Of a stretch of DNA of 60,966 bases, positions 7,303 to 15,196 are shown piece after piece (within the stretch, counting starts at the first letter, position 1; the number at the start of each line of letters is the position of its first letter). The DNA is from a virus. The DNA lies in IMG/VR virus record IMGVR_UViG_3300044998_000129, positions 1 through 60,966 of that record; one strand, 5' to 3'. The translations under genes and the position numbers were made by a program. The notes below the pieces were generated by a model. The model was not told where the DNA came from. It did not search any database and saw only the letters and a list, made by a program, of their open reading frames with translations.

Positions 7303-7977
7303 ATGAACTTGACTGCGCTTTTCGAACGCTGGGCCACCGACGAAGGCAAGCCCTACAAAGGTCTCTTGATCGACTGGGATGCTTACAAAGCTAATCCTAA
7401 AGATGTGGGCTGCATGTGCGCGCAAGGTCAGATTCTTTATGAAGCTGGATGGACGCCCGAGAGGTTGAAAGATTTGCGTCAAGCTGAGGCTGATCTTGCG
7501 GTCGCCAAACTGCTGAACATTAGCCGCACTCATGCAGTTCTCTTGCGGATCGTTAACGATGGGACGGACGGTGCCCCCACTGTCGTTCTGACCGATCCTA
7601 GCAAAGTTCTTGGCGATCAGTGGAGTAAGATTCTCGATTTCTGGTGGCATCTGGATAGCATGACGGCGAGACAATGGGATGTTGCAGAAGCCGCCGCAGA
7701 AGCCGCCGCACTGGACACCACATGGGACTCTGTGCGGAACACCGCACAGGACGCTGTAGGAACTGCCGCACGGGATGCTGCATGGGACGCCGCAGAAGAC
7801 GCTGCACGGGTTGTCGCACGGAATGCCCCATGGGCCACCGCAGGAGCATCAAACGAAGTCCAAGGCGCTGACATTCTGCGGCGGGATGGAAAACCATTTT
7901 TCTTCCTGCCCGCGTTCGGGTTTGCCACTCCCGACAACATTCCGGCTCGTTCTGATAACTATGGTGTAGGAGGATAA
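7303..7977 (+). CDS. Protein with Ala/Trp/Asp-rich repeat region
   Basis: 224 aa. The N-terminal 120 residues contain GCMCAQGQ near 35-42, a pattern seen in small actinobacterial and proteobacterial phage proteins of unknown role. Residues about 125-180 are helical repeats with recurring DAAWDAAEDAA-type units, likewise common in phage proteins. The C-terminal 40 residues are Phe/Pro-rich. AAAGGAG precedes the start. No biochemical function can be assigned. Confidence 0.7.
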   Translation: MNLTALFERWATDEGKPYKGLLIDWDAYKANPKDVGCMCAQGQILYEAGWTPERLKDLRQAEADLAVAKLLNISRTHAVLLRIVNDGTDGAPTVVLTDPSKVLGDQWSKILDFWWHLDSMTARQWDVAEAAAEAAALDTTWDSVRNTAQDAVGTAARDAAWDAAEDAARVVARNAPWATAGASNEVQGADILRRDGKPFFFLPAFGFATPDNIPARSDNYGVGG

Positions 7978-7981
7978 TCCT

Positions 7982-8278
7982 ATGACTGAACCGCGTTTCT
8001 TCATCAATCCGAACGGTGACAAGCCCTCGGACATCCGGAATGCGTTTAACGACATGTATATCGCTGCGCTTCGTCTCCGCGAAACTTTTATGGATGTTCG
8101 CTCGATTCCTTTGCACGGACGCAATTATCAGACGCTCGGCGAACTTGCTTCGGAGGCCCGTGCTTCTGATATGACCGATCTGGCAAAGTTTGATAATTAT
8201 GTTCAGGAAATGCTGAACTGGTCGGCGGCCGGTTATCATAAGGCGATGGAGAAAAATAATGAAAATTCCACGCTATAA
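7982..8278 (+). CDS. Small early protein of unknown function
   Basis: 98 aa, helical after a short polar N-terminus; no family recognised. GGAGG lies eleven bases before the ATG. Its last 20 bases overlap the start of the next small gene. Confidence 0.65.
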   Translation: MTEPRFFINPNGDKPSDIRNAFNDMYIAALRLRETFMDVRSIPLHGRNYQTLGELASEARASDMTDLAKFDNYVQEMLNWSAAGYHKAMEKNNENSTL

Positions 8279-8438
8279 GCATAACTGCATCATTCAGAGC
8301 GGCGACATGGTGGGTAACAAATACCACTACGATGTTCCGTGGTGGGAACTTGATAATACATGTCCTTACTGTAAACAACCACTAATAACTGCAAGTCAAC
8401 TTCTTGAACATATCTATCGAGAATTGACAGAAGACTAA
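8259..8438 (+). CDS. Small zinc-ribbon-like protein
   Basis: 59 aa. It carries NTCPYCKQP (C-x2-C) near residues 33-41 and several His upstream, a half zinc-finger look. It overlaps the previous gene by 20 bases, and ends 26 bases before the next. The function is unknown; nucleic-acid binding is possible. Confidence 0.55.
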   Translation: MKIPRYKHNCIIQSGDMVGNKYHYDVPWWELDNTCPYCKQPLITASQLLEHIYRELTED

Positions 8439-8464
8439 AACAACAAACGCAGGAGACTGGTCAA

Positions 8465-8860
8465 ATGAGCCTCGACTTTGATGTTTCCAAAATCAAGGAC
8501 TATGAGAACGTAACCACGTTTGTTAACAGCGAAGGAAAAGCTGTATGGCACCCAGTAACGAACGCCCTCGTTTGGGCTTCAATTCCTTGTGGATATTGGT
8601 GCATCACTGAGAAAAATTATCAGACAGTATACGGTCGCGTGAATGCTTGGCAACGCGCCGTAGGTGGGCTAATCACCAGAGGGAAAATTTGGCTGACCTT
8701 GGATGATGTAGAAATGCACATTGGGCTGCGAACGAACGCGACCGAAAAGACTGATAGCGAGTTCTGGCGATTTATCATGAAAAAGTTTGCCGAAGATAAT
8801 GGCGAGACCAGCGCAATGAACATTATTGGCTGGAGAGGCGTGTCTGGGATTGTCGCCTGA
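8465..8860 (+). CDS. Early protein of unknown function
   Basis: 131 aa, a soluble alpha/beta-looking protein with many Trp (VWASIPCGYWCIT near 36-48). No family recognised. The AGGAG ribosome site is clear. It ends the small-gene operon, just before a perfect hairpin at 8893-8923. Confidence 0.65.
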   Translation: MSLDFDVSKIKDYENVTTFVNSEGKAVWHPVTNALVWASIPCGYWCITEKNYQTVYGRVNAWQRAVGGLITRGKIWLTLDDVEMHIGLRTNATEKTDSEFWRFIMKKFAEDNGETSAMNIIGWRGVSGIVA

Positions 8861-8892
8861 TTAGACTATTCAGTCTAGATGCCTATGTTCTT

Positions 8893-8923
8893 CCGGCTTG
8901 TCAAATTCTAGTTGACAAGCCGG
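8893..8923. terminator. 12-bp perfect hairpin between operons
   Basis: CCGGCTTGTCAA pairs perfectly with TTGACAAGCCGG across a seven-base loop. No T-run follows. The right arm contains TTGACA, which could also be the -35 box of a promoter for the gene at 8965, although no good -10 stands at 17 bases. Several CTAGT-type sequences surround it. Confidence 0.6.
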
Positions 8924-8964
8924 GTCGTCGCTGTCAGACTAGTAGAACTAACTAGGAGTGCTAT

Positions 8965-9828
8965 ATGTCTGAAGAAATCGCAAAAATACCGAATAGTAGC
9001 GAGGCCGAACTAGATTGCCTCGCTTCTGAAATCCTATACGCTACCGAAACGCTGTTCCGAGCTAAGCTAGAATATATTCGCTACGTTGGCTCTCGTTTGT
9101 CAAGGGCCAGGGCGCTGCTTCCATCTGACAAAGATTTCCATGACTGGCGGTCGCTAAACTTTGGCGACAGTCTCACAAGAGAAAGTGCATATAACTACCG
9201 AATCATTGTCGAACGCCTCGGTCATCTTAGCAATGAAGTTTGGGCTAAGATTGGATTGTCAAACTGCTACTTGCTAATGAGCAAAGATCGAGAGACAATC
9301 GACCGTGTTGTTGAGATAGCGATGGCTTCTGAGGAAAAGTCATTGCCTAACTGGAAGTTTTTGGCGCTACTTGCAGAGCCTGAGCTGCCTCCCGATTTAC
9401 CGCCAGAGCTTCGTCCGCCGCCGCCGGGGTATATTCCGCCGCCTACGGCCACGCCTACGGCCACGCCTACGCCTACGGCCACGCCTACGGCCACGCCTAC
9501 GGCCACGCCTACGGCCACGCCTACGGCCACGGCCACGCCTACGGCCACGCCTACGGCCACGCCTACGGCCACGGCCACGCCTACGGCCACGGATCAGAAC
9601 GGCACCCCAAAGATAAAGAAACTTTGGGCTGGACCTGGACCTGTTCCTTTTTATGTGGAGAATGATGATGTGTGCAAGAGAGCTGGATACATGGCTTTCA
9701 AACTAGATGCTACAAAGGAGGAAATCAAACTTGCAACAGGTCTAACAGATCGAAACTTTGATATTGCACTAGCATTTGCATACGGCTATGAAGAAGGCAG
9801 AAAAGACCCAGACTCGCTCGATGACTAA
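8965..9828 (+). CDS. DUF3102-like protein with (Pro-Thr-Ala-Thr) linker
   Basis: 287 aa in three parts. Residues 1-145 are helical and resemble the DUF3102/ParB-like HTH family of plasmid and phage proteins (LLPSDKDFHDWRSLNFGDSLTRES region). Residues about 150-215 are Pro-rich followed by PTAT repeats encoded by tandem 12-base units. The C-terminal 75 residues form a small domain (DATKEEIKLATGLTDRNFD) that looks like a second helix-turn-helix. It may be a DNA-binding regulator. AGGAG precedes the start. Confidence 0.6.
   Translation: MSEEIAKIPNSSEAELDCLASEILYATETLFRAKLEYIRYVGSRLSRARALLPSDKDFHDWRSLNFGDSLTRESAYNYRIIVERLGHLSNEVWAKIGLSNCYLLMSKDRETIDRVVEIAMASEEKSLPNWKFLALLAEPELPPDLPPELRPPPPGYIPPPTATPTATPTPTATPTATPTATPTATPTATATPTATPTATPTATATPTATDQNGTPKIKKLWAGPGPVPFYVENDDVCKRAGYMAFKLDATKEEIKLATGLTDRNFDIALAFAYGYEEGRKDPDSLDD
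9442..9590 (+). repeat. 12-base tandem repeat cctacggccacg inside a gene
   Basis: About twelve near-perfect units, occasionally shortened by six bases, encode the Pro-Thr-Ala-Thr linker. All unit changes keep the frame, so copy number could vary without breaking the protein. Confidence 0.85.
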
Positions 9829-9970
9829 ATCCCAAGTTCTTCAGCTACTCGTTAAAGAAGGTGCTTTGCGAGCAGCTCGATCTGAAGAAATCTGGGGTAT
9901 TCAACGGGCAAAAAATCTAGTCAAAGACCCAGAAACTGGGCTTTGGTATGTTCAACAAACTATACACTAG
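9821..9970 (+). CDS. Small protein overlapping the upstream gene
   Basis: 49 aa, basic N-terminal helix (TKSQVLQLLVKEGALRAARSEE). Its ATG overlaps the last codons of the preceding gene, which suggests coupled translation. The function is unknown; a helix-turn-helix is possible. Confidence 0.45.
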   Translation: MTKSQVLQLLVKEGALRAARSEEIWGIQRAKNLVKDPETGLWYVQQTIH

Positions 9971-9981
9971 CGGAGAGCTGG

Positions 9982-10404
9982 ATGAACGAGTTTGAAAAGT
10001 ATGTTGCCGAATGGGATAGCCTAGTCGGCCAGATCGAGCAAATTAAGAAACAGCTAAAACCCCTTACAGACAAAGAAATGGAAATGCGAAAGTCGATCCA
10101 TTCCTCTGTTTGTGCGGCTCTTGGGGACAATCTAAAAGAAGGAACAAACACCTATACAATGCCGAGTGGTCGTAAACTAAAAATTGTCAACAATTTTAAG
10201 CGCGAAATCGAAGTCAGCATGATCCCGACCGCACGCGAAGCATTTTCAAAGCTGAACGACACCAGCGTATCTTTCGATCAACTGCTACGAGTCAAGTATG
10301 AACTTGAAAAGCGCGCTTGGTCTTCACTTAGCGATGCAGCCAAACGGGCAGTTTCCACGATGATTTCGACGCGGCCAGATACTCCGCAAATATCCCTTGA
10401 CTAG
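9982..10404 (+). CDS. DUF7173-like phage protein
   Basis: 140 aa. A helical N-terminus (QIEQIKKQLKPLTDKEMEMRKSI), a short beta segment MPSGRKLKIVNN and a helical C-terminus resemble a conserved phage early protein (DUF7173-like) of unknown role. It usually sits beside recombination genes, as here. GGAGAG precedes the ATG at 9982; the longer frame from 9943 lacks a ribosome site. Confidence 0.55.
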   Translation: MNEFEKYVAEWDSLVGQIEQIKKQLKPLTDKEMEMRKSIHSSVCAALGDNLKEGTNTYTMPSGRKLKIVNNFKREIEVSMIPTAREAFSKLNDTSVSFDQLLRVKYELEKRAWSSLSDAAKRAVSTMISTRPDTPQISLD

Positions 10405-10425
10405 TGCGACGATATGCACTAGCCT
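10397..10425 (+). promoter_or_regulatory. Promoter with GCACTAGT operator-like sites
   Basis: TTGACT, 17 bases, TAGCCT. Three ACTAGTGC-type half-sites overlap it: ACTAGTGC at 10400-10407, GCACTAGC at 10416-10423 and GCACTAGT at 10428-10435. This layout suggests a repressed or activated promoter. Confidence 0.65.
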
Positions 10426-10469
10426 AAGCACTAGTCGCGGGCAGGCGGCTCTAGGAAAAGGACACCCCT

Positions 10470-10895
10470 ATGACAAACAAAAATGAAGACTACGACATCT
10501 TTCACGATGTCGATTTTGTCGTGAAGATCGAGCCCAACGAAGCCGATCTTGACGGCGGCTTGGAGTTTAGTGACATGAAAGCCGCTGGATTTCTGCCGAT
10601 GTTTTTCAGCGAGGACGACGAACGTCCCGCTTACGAACAACTCATCGCCAACTATCCCTACGGCATGGATTTCGATGGATTCAATCTGATGACTAGGGGA
10701 GCAGGCGGCGTTCTCGTTCCACATGTCGGACGTATGATCCTGGTTCCCGATCTTCGGCTTTGCTATCCCGGCGATCCTCCGCTCCGGCCGACTTCTTGGG
10801 CAAAACTCCGCGATGAGTGGCTCGTTTTGTTTCAATGCTCTTGGCTGGCTATCATTCAGCCTGACGGAACTTATCGCGTTCACCGCGTCGATTGA
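10470..10895 (+). CDS. Early protein of unknown function
   Basis: 141 aa, acidic N-terminal half, hydrophobic C-terminal half with Trp and Pro. No family recognised. AAAGGAC precedes the ATG. It is transcribed from the promoter at 10397 and is followed by a hairpin containing the genome-wide octamer CGGTGGCC. Confidence 0.6.
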   Translation: MTNKNEDYDIFHDVDFVVKIEPNEADLDGGLEFSDMKAAGFLPMFFSEDDERPAYEQLIANYPYGMDFDGFNLMTRGAGGVLVPHVGRMILVPDLRLCYPGDPPLRPTSWAKLRDEWLVLFQCSWLAIIQPDGTYRVHRVD

Positions 10896-10903
10896 CATTC
10901 CCA

Positions 10904-10925
10904 CGGTGGCCGGGTTAGTGCCACC
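10904..10925 (+). terminator. Octamer-containing hairpin
   Basis: GGTGGC (10905-10910, inside CGGTGGCC) pairs with GCCACC (10920-10925), followed by ATTTC. The stem is only 6 bp. Confidence 0.45.
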
Positions 10926-10946
10926 ATTTCAACAACGGAGCGGATA

Positions 10947-11108
10947 ATGACTGGACTTGATCTTCACAAACTCGATCCTCGTAAATTCTTCTTCAGTGAT
11001 CCTGATGATGTGATGGAAGTAGATTTTTACGACAGCGAATTCGACGACGAAGACTTCGGCGACGAAGATTCTGACGAAGATTTTGACGAAGACTTCGACG
11101 ACGAGTAA
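10947..11108 (+). CDS. Very acidic small protein
   Basis: 53 aa. From about residue 18 onward nearly every residue is Asp, Glu, Phe, Ser or Gly, with repeated DEDF and DEDFDDE patterns. There are only three basic residues besides the initiator region. A charge density of this kind is typical of DNA-mimic inhibitors such as anti-restriction proteins. That is an inference; there is no sequence family to support it. CGGAG precedes the ATG. Confidence 0.6.
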   Translation: MTGLDLHKLDPRKFFFSDPDDVMEVDFYDSEFDDEDFGDEDSDEDFDEDFDDE

Positions 11109-11114
11109 CAAATA

Positions 11115-11143
11115 GGCGCGGCTAAACTAGATTTAGCCGCGCC
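11115..11143. terminator. 12-bp hairpin
   Basis: GGCGCGGCTAAA pairs perfectly with TTTAGCCGCGCC across a five-base loop. No T-run follows on the plus strand. It separates the acidic protein from the recombination genes. Confidence 0.6.
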
Positions 11144-11163
11144 ATCTAAAAACAGGAGGTTTC

Positions 11164-11853
11164 ATGCCGCTTAATTGGAGCACAACAGACGTAGCTGGTT
11201 CTACGCATGGGATTAAAGCCCTTGTTTACGGAGCGGCTGGCTCTGGAAAAACGACGCTCTGCGGAACTGCACCATCACCGCTTATCATCAGCGCAGAAGC
11301 AGGTCTTTTGTCTCTTCGAAACAAGAAAATACCTGTCTTGGAAGTTAAGACAATTCAAGACGTTTGGGATGCGCTGACTTGGTGTCGTAATGAAGCAGCG
11401 AAAAACGGGATTAAAACAATCTGCCTAGATTCCGTTAGCGAAATTGTGGAAACAGTTCTTGCCAACGAAAAGAAGAAAACAAAAGATCCTAGATTGGCTT
11501 ATGGAGAGACGGCAACCCTAAGCATTGATCTAATCAAGTCGTTCCGTGATTTGGCAGGTTTTAACGTTCTAATTACTGCAAAGCAATCAAATACGACAGA
11601 TGCGATCACGGGAGTTTCTCGCGTTGGACCTACGGCTCCAGGTCAGCAAATTGGACCTGCGCTGCCGTATTTGTTCGATCTTGTGATGCACGCGGCCACC
11701 GACAAAGATTCGAACGGCAAGACTTTCCACTACCTACGAACGCACGCTTCGTTTAACGCAGAAGCTAAAGATAGAAGCGGTGCTCTGGACGAAATCGAAT
11801 TCCCTGATTTTACCGCAATCATAAATAAAATTCAGGGAGCATCAGTAAAATGA
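11164..11853 (+). CDS. Sak4-like RecA-fold ATPase
   Basis: 229 aa. Walker A GAAGSGKTT (about 23-31), a Walker B-like ICLDSVSE (about 86-93), and the length and position fit the AAA_24/Sak4 family of phage single-strand recombinases. They promote annealing together with an SSB encoded next door; here the DUF669 protein follows directly. AGGAGG precedes the ATG. The assignment rests on motif and context. Confidence 0.75.
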   Translation: MPLNWSTTDVAGSTHGIKALVYGAAGSGKTTLCGTAPSPLIISAEAGLLSLRNKKIPVLEVKTIQDVWDALTWCRNEAAKNGIKTICLDSVSEIVETVLANEKKKTKDPRLAYGETATLSIDLIKSFRDLAGFNVLITAKQSNTTDAITGVSRVGPTAPGQQIGPALPYLFDLVMHAATDKDSNGKTFHYLRTHASFNAEAKDRSGALDEIEFPDFTAIINKIQGASVK

Positions 11854-11887
11854 AAGAGTTTCTTTACACCAGAAAGGAGACTAACTT

Positions 11888-12565
11888 ATGGTTCAAATGA
11901 ACTTTAATGCGACACAATATGATCCATACCAAGCGGGTATGGACATATTTGAAACGGGGGAATACACATTTCAGATCATCGGATCGGAAGTGAAACCTAC
12001 GCGGTCAGGAAATGGACAGATGCTTGTTTTCACGCTGTCCTGTCTCGATGAAGGTCTTGTCGGTCGGCGACTGACAATTCGGCTCAACATCGTCAATGCA
12101 AACCCGCAAGCGGTCGATATTGCTTTCCGAGAGCTTTCGGCGATCTCGCATGTTTGCGGTATCTTGAATTGGCAAGACACGCAACAGCTTCATGGTCGGC
12201 CTTTCCGTGTCCGCGTCGAAAAAGTTCCTCGTTCCGACGATCCCACGAAGTTTGGAAACGAGGTCAAAGGCTATTTGGACATAAACGGTCAGCCTCCGGG
12301 CAAGAATGGAGCTTCGGCGTCTGCTGCGCCCGCCGCGCCAACGGCTCCGCCGGTTCCGCCCGCTGCGCCACCGCATTTCGCACCGCCGCAAAACGGGGCT
12401 TCTGCTCCGCCGCCCCCGGTTCCGCCCGCTGCGCCACCGGCTCCGCCGCCCTCGGCTCCGCCCGCTGCGCCCCCGGCTCCGCAACCTTGGGCGACTCCGC
12501 CGTTTGCGCAGCCTTCCGAGGCCCCGACTGCTGGAAATCCGGTTCCACCCTGGCTCCAACAATAA
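11888..12565 (+). CDS. DUF669-family single-strand DNA-binding-like protein
   Basis: 225 aa. Residues 1-135 match the DUF669 pattern (TGEYTFQIIGSE, LTIRLNIVNANPQAVDIAFRE split by loops, then HGRPFRVRVEK), a family that accompanies Sak/RecT-type recombinases and is thought to act as SSB. Residues about 145-220 are a Pro/Ala tail with PPAAPPAP-type repeats, ending in PPWLQQ. The tail probably contacts partners as SSB tails do. AAGGAG precedes the start. Confidence 0.75.
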   Translation: MVQMNFNATQYDPYQAGMDIFETGEYTFQIIGSEVKPTRSGNGQMLVFTLSCLDEGLVGRRLTIRLNIVNANPQAVDIAFRELSAISHVCGILNWQDTQQLHGRPFRVRVEKVPRSDDPTKFGNEVKGYLDINGQPPGKNGASASAAPAAPTAPPVPPAAPPHFAPPQNGASAPPPPVPPAAPPAPPPSAPPAAPPAPQPWATPPFAQPSEAPTAGNPVPPWLQQ

Positions 12566-12575
12566 TGTCAATGAA

Positions 12576-12601
12576 ACGGCCACCGTCACCCCGGTGGCCG
12601 T
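12576..12601 (+). terminator. Terminator built from an inverted octamer pair
   Basis: ACGGCCACCG (12576-12585) pairs with CGGTGGCCGT (12592-12601) across TCACCC, followed by CTTCT. Both arms contain the genome-wide octamer GGCCACCG in opposite orientation. Confidence 0.75.
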
Positions 12602-12619
12602 CTTCTAAACGGTCGTTTA

Positions 12620-13006
12620 ATGTCAATAGAAGAGCTGGAAAAAGAACTTCGATTTTTGCGTTCGATGCGCAGAACTTGTAAAACTTGTAAAGGAAACGAT
12701 CCAGAGTGCAAGGCGATTTTCTGCTCGGCTGTCCGCTGTCTTGAACAATCAATGGCCGAAACAAACAAACTCAACGCTGAACTTCTTAAGGTGCGTATGA
12801 TGATACCTAAGCCGTTTCGGTGTAGGACTCTTCACGACTCTTTGATGAGTTGGCAAAACGCCTATCGGAGTGCCTACTTGATTCTGCGTGCGCTTGATTT
12901 TCCAAGTATTGACTTTTCTAAGTATCGAAACAATGTAACCAAGTTCTATAAAGAAGATATTGACCGGGTTCGCAAGCAGATAGTATATTTTAGGGTTCGT
13001 AAATAG
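12620..13006 (+). CDS. Cys-rich small protein of unknown function
   Basis: 128 aa. A cluster CKTCKGNDPECKAIFC (about residues 20-35) could bind zinc. The rest is helical and basic. No family recognised. The start at 12620 follows the octamer terminator by 18 bases with no strong ribosome site. Confidence 0.6.
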   Translation: MSIEELEKELRFLRSMRRTCKTCKGNDPECKAIFCSAVRCLEQSMAETNKLNAELLKVRMMIPKPFRCRTLHDSLMSWQNAYRSAYLILRALDFPSIDFSKYRNNVTKFYKEDIDRVRKQIVYFRVRK

Positions 13007-13009
13007 TGC

Positions 13010-13038
13010 TTGCTTTCATAGCTAACGTCGTGTAACGT
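13010..13038 (+). promoter_or_regulatory. Sigma70-type promoter
   Basis: TTGCTT, 17 bases, TAACGT in the 59-base gap before the gene at 13066. Weaker match than the TTGACT promoters. Confidence 0.45.
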
Positions 13039-13065
13039 GGTCTTATATCAAACAGGAGGAAGAAT

Positions 13066-13770
13066 ATGACCATCGCTGAAAAGATCAGAAAGATCATTGC
13101 CAAAGCCGAGAGCACGACCAGCTCTGAAGAAGCAGCAATTTTTATGGAAAAAGCCCATCGTTTGATGGAGGAGCACAGCATCAGCCTTCTCGATCTGGGA
13201 AGACTTGATACTGATGATCCGGTCGGGATTGATCTCTATTCTTATGAGTCAAAGAAATCAACACCATGGCGTGAAACTTTGGCTGGAACGCTTGCACAAT
13301 ACTATGGTTGCCGACTTGTTACAGAAAGCACTTATAAGAACGGCAAGGTCGAAGAAATATGGCATTCCATTGCAGGAAGACAGTCAGCTAGAATTACCTA
13401 TCAACTGATGTGGCCATTTGTTCTCAAGCAAGTAATGAAAATCGCTAACGAAGATTACAAGAATGGCTACTACGACAATCCGCCGCAAGCCTATAGACAA
13501 ACGGCACTTGCTCTAGCAGTTCGAATAAATAAATTAAACAAAGAGCGCCAAAACGAGGCCGATCAGTCTTCAAACAAACTAGCACAAGTCAACGCGCTTG
13601 TTCCGGTCGATGTGATAGAGGACTTGATTGATCTCTACTTTCCAAATTCTAGGATTACCGGAGCTAAAAATGTTTCAATTAACCCTCACGCACTTCAAAG
13701 AGCTAACGAAGTTAGTCTCAATCGACAAACTTCGGGTTCTGCTAGTTCTTTGAGGATTGGGCATGACTGA
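13066..13770 (+). CDS. DUF2786-domain protein
   Basis: 234 aa. The N-terminal 45 residues (EKIRKIIAKAEST, EEAAIFMEKAHRLMEEHSI) are a clear DUF2786 helical domain. The remainder matches the DUF7168-type region that usually follows it in phage proteins. Role unknown; these genes lie in phage replication and recombination regions, as here. AGGAGG lies upstream. The stop overlaps the next gene's ATG. Confidence 0.75.
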   Translation: MTIAEKIRKIIAKAESTTSSEEAAIFMEKAHRLMEEHSISLLDLGRLDTDDPVGIDLYSYESKKSTPWRETLAGTLAQYYGCRLVTESTYKNGKVEEIWHSIAGRQSARITYQLMWPFVLKQVMKIANEDYKNGYYDNPPQAYRQTALALAVRINKLNKERQNEADQSSNKLAQVNALVPVDVIEDLIDLYFPNSRITGAKNVSINPHALQRANEVSLNRQTSGSASSLRIGHD

Positions 13771-14242
13771 AAAAGTAGTTTATGCTACTGTCATTTCTGA
13801 TGCTTCGTTTTATCGAAAAGTGAACAAGAAAGGTCGCACCCGGCGTATTCGCGCCGGGTGGGCCGCTTACATTCGCGTCGATGAAATTCCAAAACCTATC
13901 AAAGTTTTTGGAGAAATAAAAGCTAAAAAACTGACAAGCACTACTTGCGAAATGTATGCTGCCCTAAATGGAGCCTGGGTAGCTAAAAAGCATGGAGCTA
14001 ATAACATTTTAATACGAAGCGACTGTATGACAGTAGTAAACGCTATCGAGCGTAAAAACATTAGTGAAGAGCTTTTAGCTTTTTGGGATCACTGCGTAGA
14101 AGAAGCTGATCTTAAAGATGTCGTAATTAAGGCTTCGCATGTTAAAGGTCACGGAAGTATTAACAGCGCCGCAACTTGGGTAAACAATTGGTGTGATGTT
14201 CATGCACGTCTTGCAATTCAACTAGCGCCTCGGAGAATATAA
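13763..14242 (+). CDS. RNase H-like nuclease
   Basis: 159 aa. The four acidic positions of the RNase HI fold are visible: SDASF (about 12), TCEMYAA with Glu (about 67), IRSDCM (about 87) and NWCDVHAR (about 146), with SHVKGHG before the last. It would remove RNA primers during DNA replication. The ATG at 13763 overlaps the upstream stop and is preferred over a TTG six bases earlier. It abuts the nuclease at 14243. Confidence 0.75.
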   Translation: MTEKVVYATVISDASFYRKVNKKGRTRRIRAGWAAYIRVDEIPKPIKVFGEIKAKKLTSTTCEMYAALNGAWVAKKHGANNILIRSDCMTVVNAIERKNISEELLAFWDHCVEEADLKDVVIKASHVKGHGSINSAATWVNNWCDVHARLAIQLAPRRI

Positions 14243-15196
14243 ATGCGGAAAATAGCCGTCGAAGAATTAAAAAAGCGCGTTGAGGCTGCAAGCAAAGAAC
14301 TTCTTGACGGGTTAGACGCTGAAAAGAAACGCGGCCATCTTGGAGCGAGCCAAATCGGCCACCGTTGCGCAAGGCAGGCTTGGTATAGCTTCCGTTGGTT
14401 CTACCGAGGACAGCATACAGCGCGGATGCTTCGTTTGTTTAATCGAGGCCATCAAGAAGAAGAACGAATAATCCGTTGGATGCGCGCGGCTGGATACAAA
14501 GTTCGCGAGCACAGTAAACGACTTGTTTATAGTTCTCAAATAGGCTATAATCTATTGGACTGGGACGACGATCTTGATTCATATGACGATGTATCAGACG
14601 ATCCCGCTCATATACTTATGGCAAAGAAACTAGGTCTTAAACTTCAACAGTTTGGCTTCGTTGCTTGCGATGGTCATTTCTGCGGATCGTGCGACGGAAT
14701 AGTTTCTGGACCGCACTTGCCTGATGGATGGGGACTAATCGAATTCAAAACAATGAACGACAAGGCGTTCAAAGACACGGTGGCCAAAAGCGTTCTATCT
14801 GCAAAGCCGATATATTGGATTCAAATGCAGATATACATGAACATGCTTAGTCTACCGTGGGCGTTATTTATTAGCGTCAATAAGAATGACGATGATCTAT
14901 ACTTCGAGATAGTAAATCATAAGCCAGAAGTTGCCGAACAATATATTAGCCTAGCGAAGTCAATCATCGACTCAAAACAACCACCACAGCGAATAAAGGA
15001 AGATCCTTCGTGGTTTGAATGTAAATATTGTGATTTTAGAGAAATATGTCATTACGACAAGCAACCTGACAAAAACTGTCGAACATGCCAGTATAGCACA
15101 ACAGCACCAGAAAGTAACTTCTATTGCGAGCTTCATAGAAGTAACATACCATATGACTTCCAGCAAACTGGATGCGATAAATGGTTTCCTCACTGA
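14243..15196 (+). CDS. PD-(D/E)XK exonuclease (Cas4/RecB-like)
   Basis: 317 aa. RecB-family nuclease motifs: D151 in CDGI, E167-x-K169 in GLIEFKTMN, and QMQIYM at 194-199. Cys residues at the N-terminus (HRCAR, about 41) and in the C-terminal tail (CKYCDFREIC, later CRTC, with more Cys) could hold an iron-sulfur cluster as in Cas4/AddB nucleases. It probably resects DNA ends for the neighbouring Sak4/DUF669 recombination pair. It overlaps the helicase start by 16 bases. Confidence 0.75.
   Translation: MRKIAVEELKKRVEAASKELLDGLDAEKKRGHLGASQIGHRCARQAWYSFRWFYRGQHTARMLRLFNRGHQEEERIIRWMRAAGYKVREHSKRLVYSSQIGYNLLDWDDDLDSYDDVSDDPAHILMAKKLGLKLQQFGFVACDGHFCGSCDGIVSGPHLPDGWGLIEFKTMNDKAFKDTVAKSVLSAKPIYWIQMQIYMNMLSLPWALFISVNKNDDDLYFEIVNHKPEVAEQYISLAKSIIDSKQPPQRIKEDPSWFECKYCDFREICHYDKQPDKNCRTCQYSTTAPESNFYCELHRSNIPYDFQQTGCDKWFPH

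Noticed and set aside
9267-9590. Minus-strand Val-Gly-Ala open frame opposite the PTAT repeats
   Set aside because: A shadow of the repeat; no ribosome site and the plus-strand gene fits its neighbours.
12005-12764. Long minus-strand frames opposite the DUF669 gene
   Set aside because: Arg/Pro low-complexity shadows of the Pro/Ala coding repeat.
14243-15196. Cas4-like nuclease as part of a CRISPR system
   Set aside because: No other cas gene or array; the context is phage recombination, where such nucleases are common.
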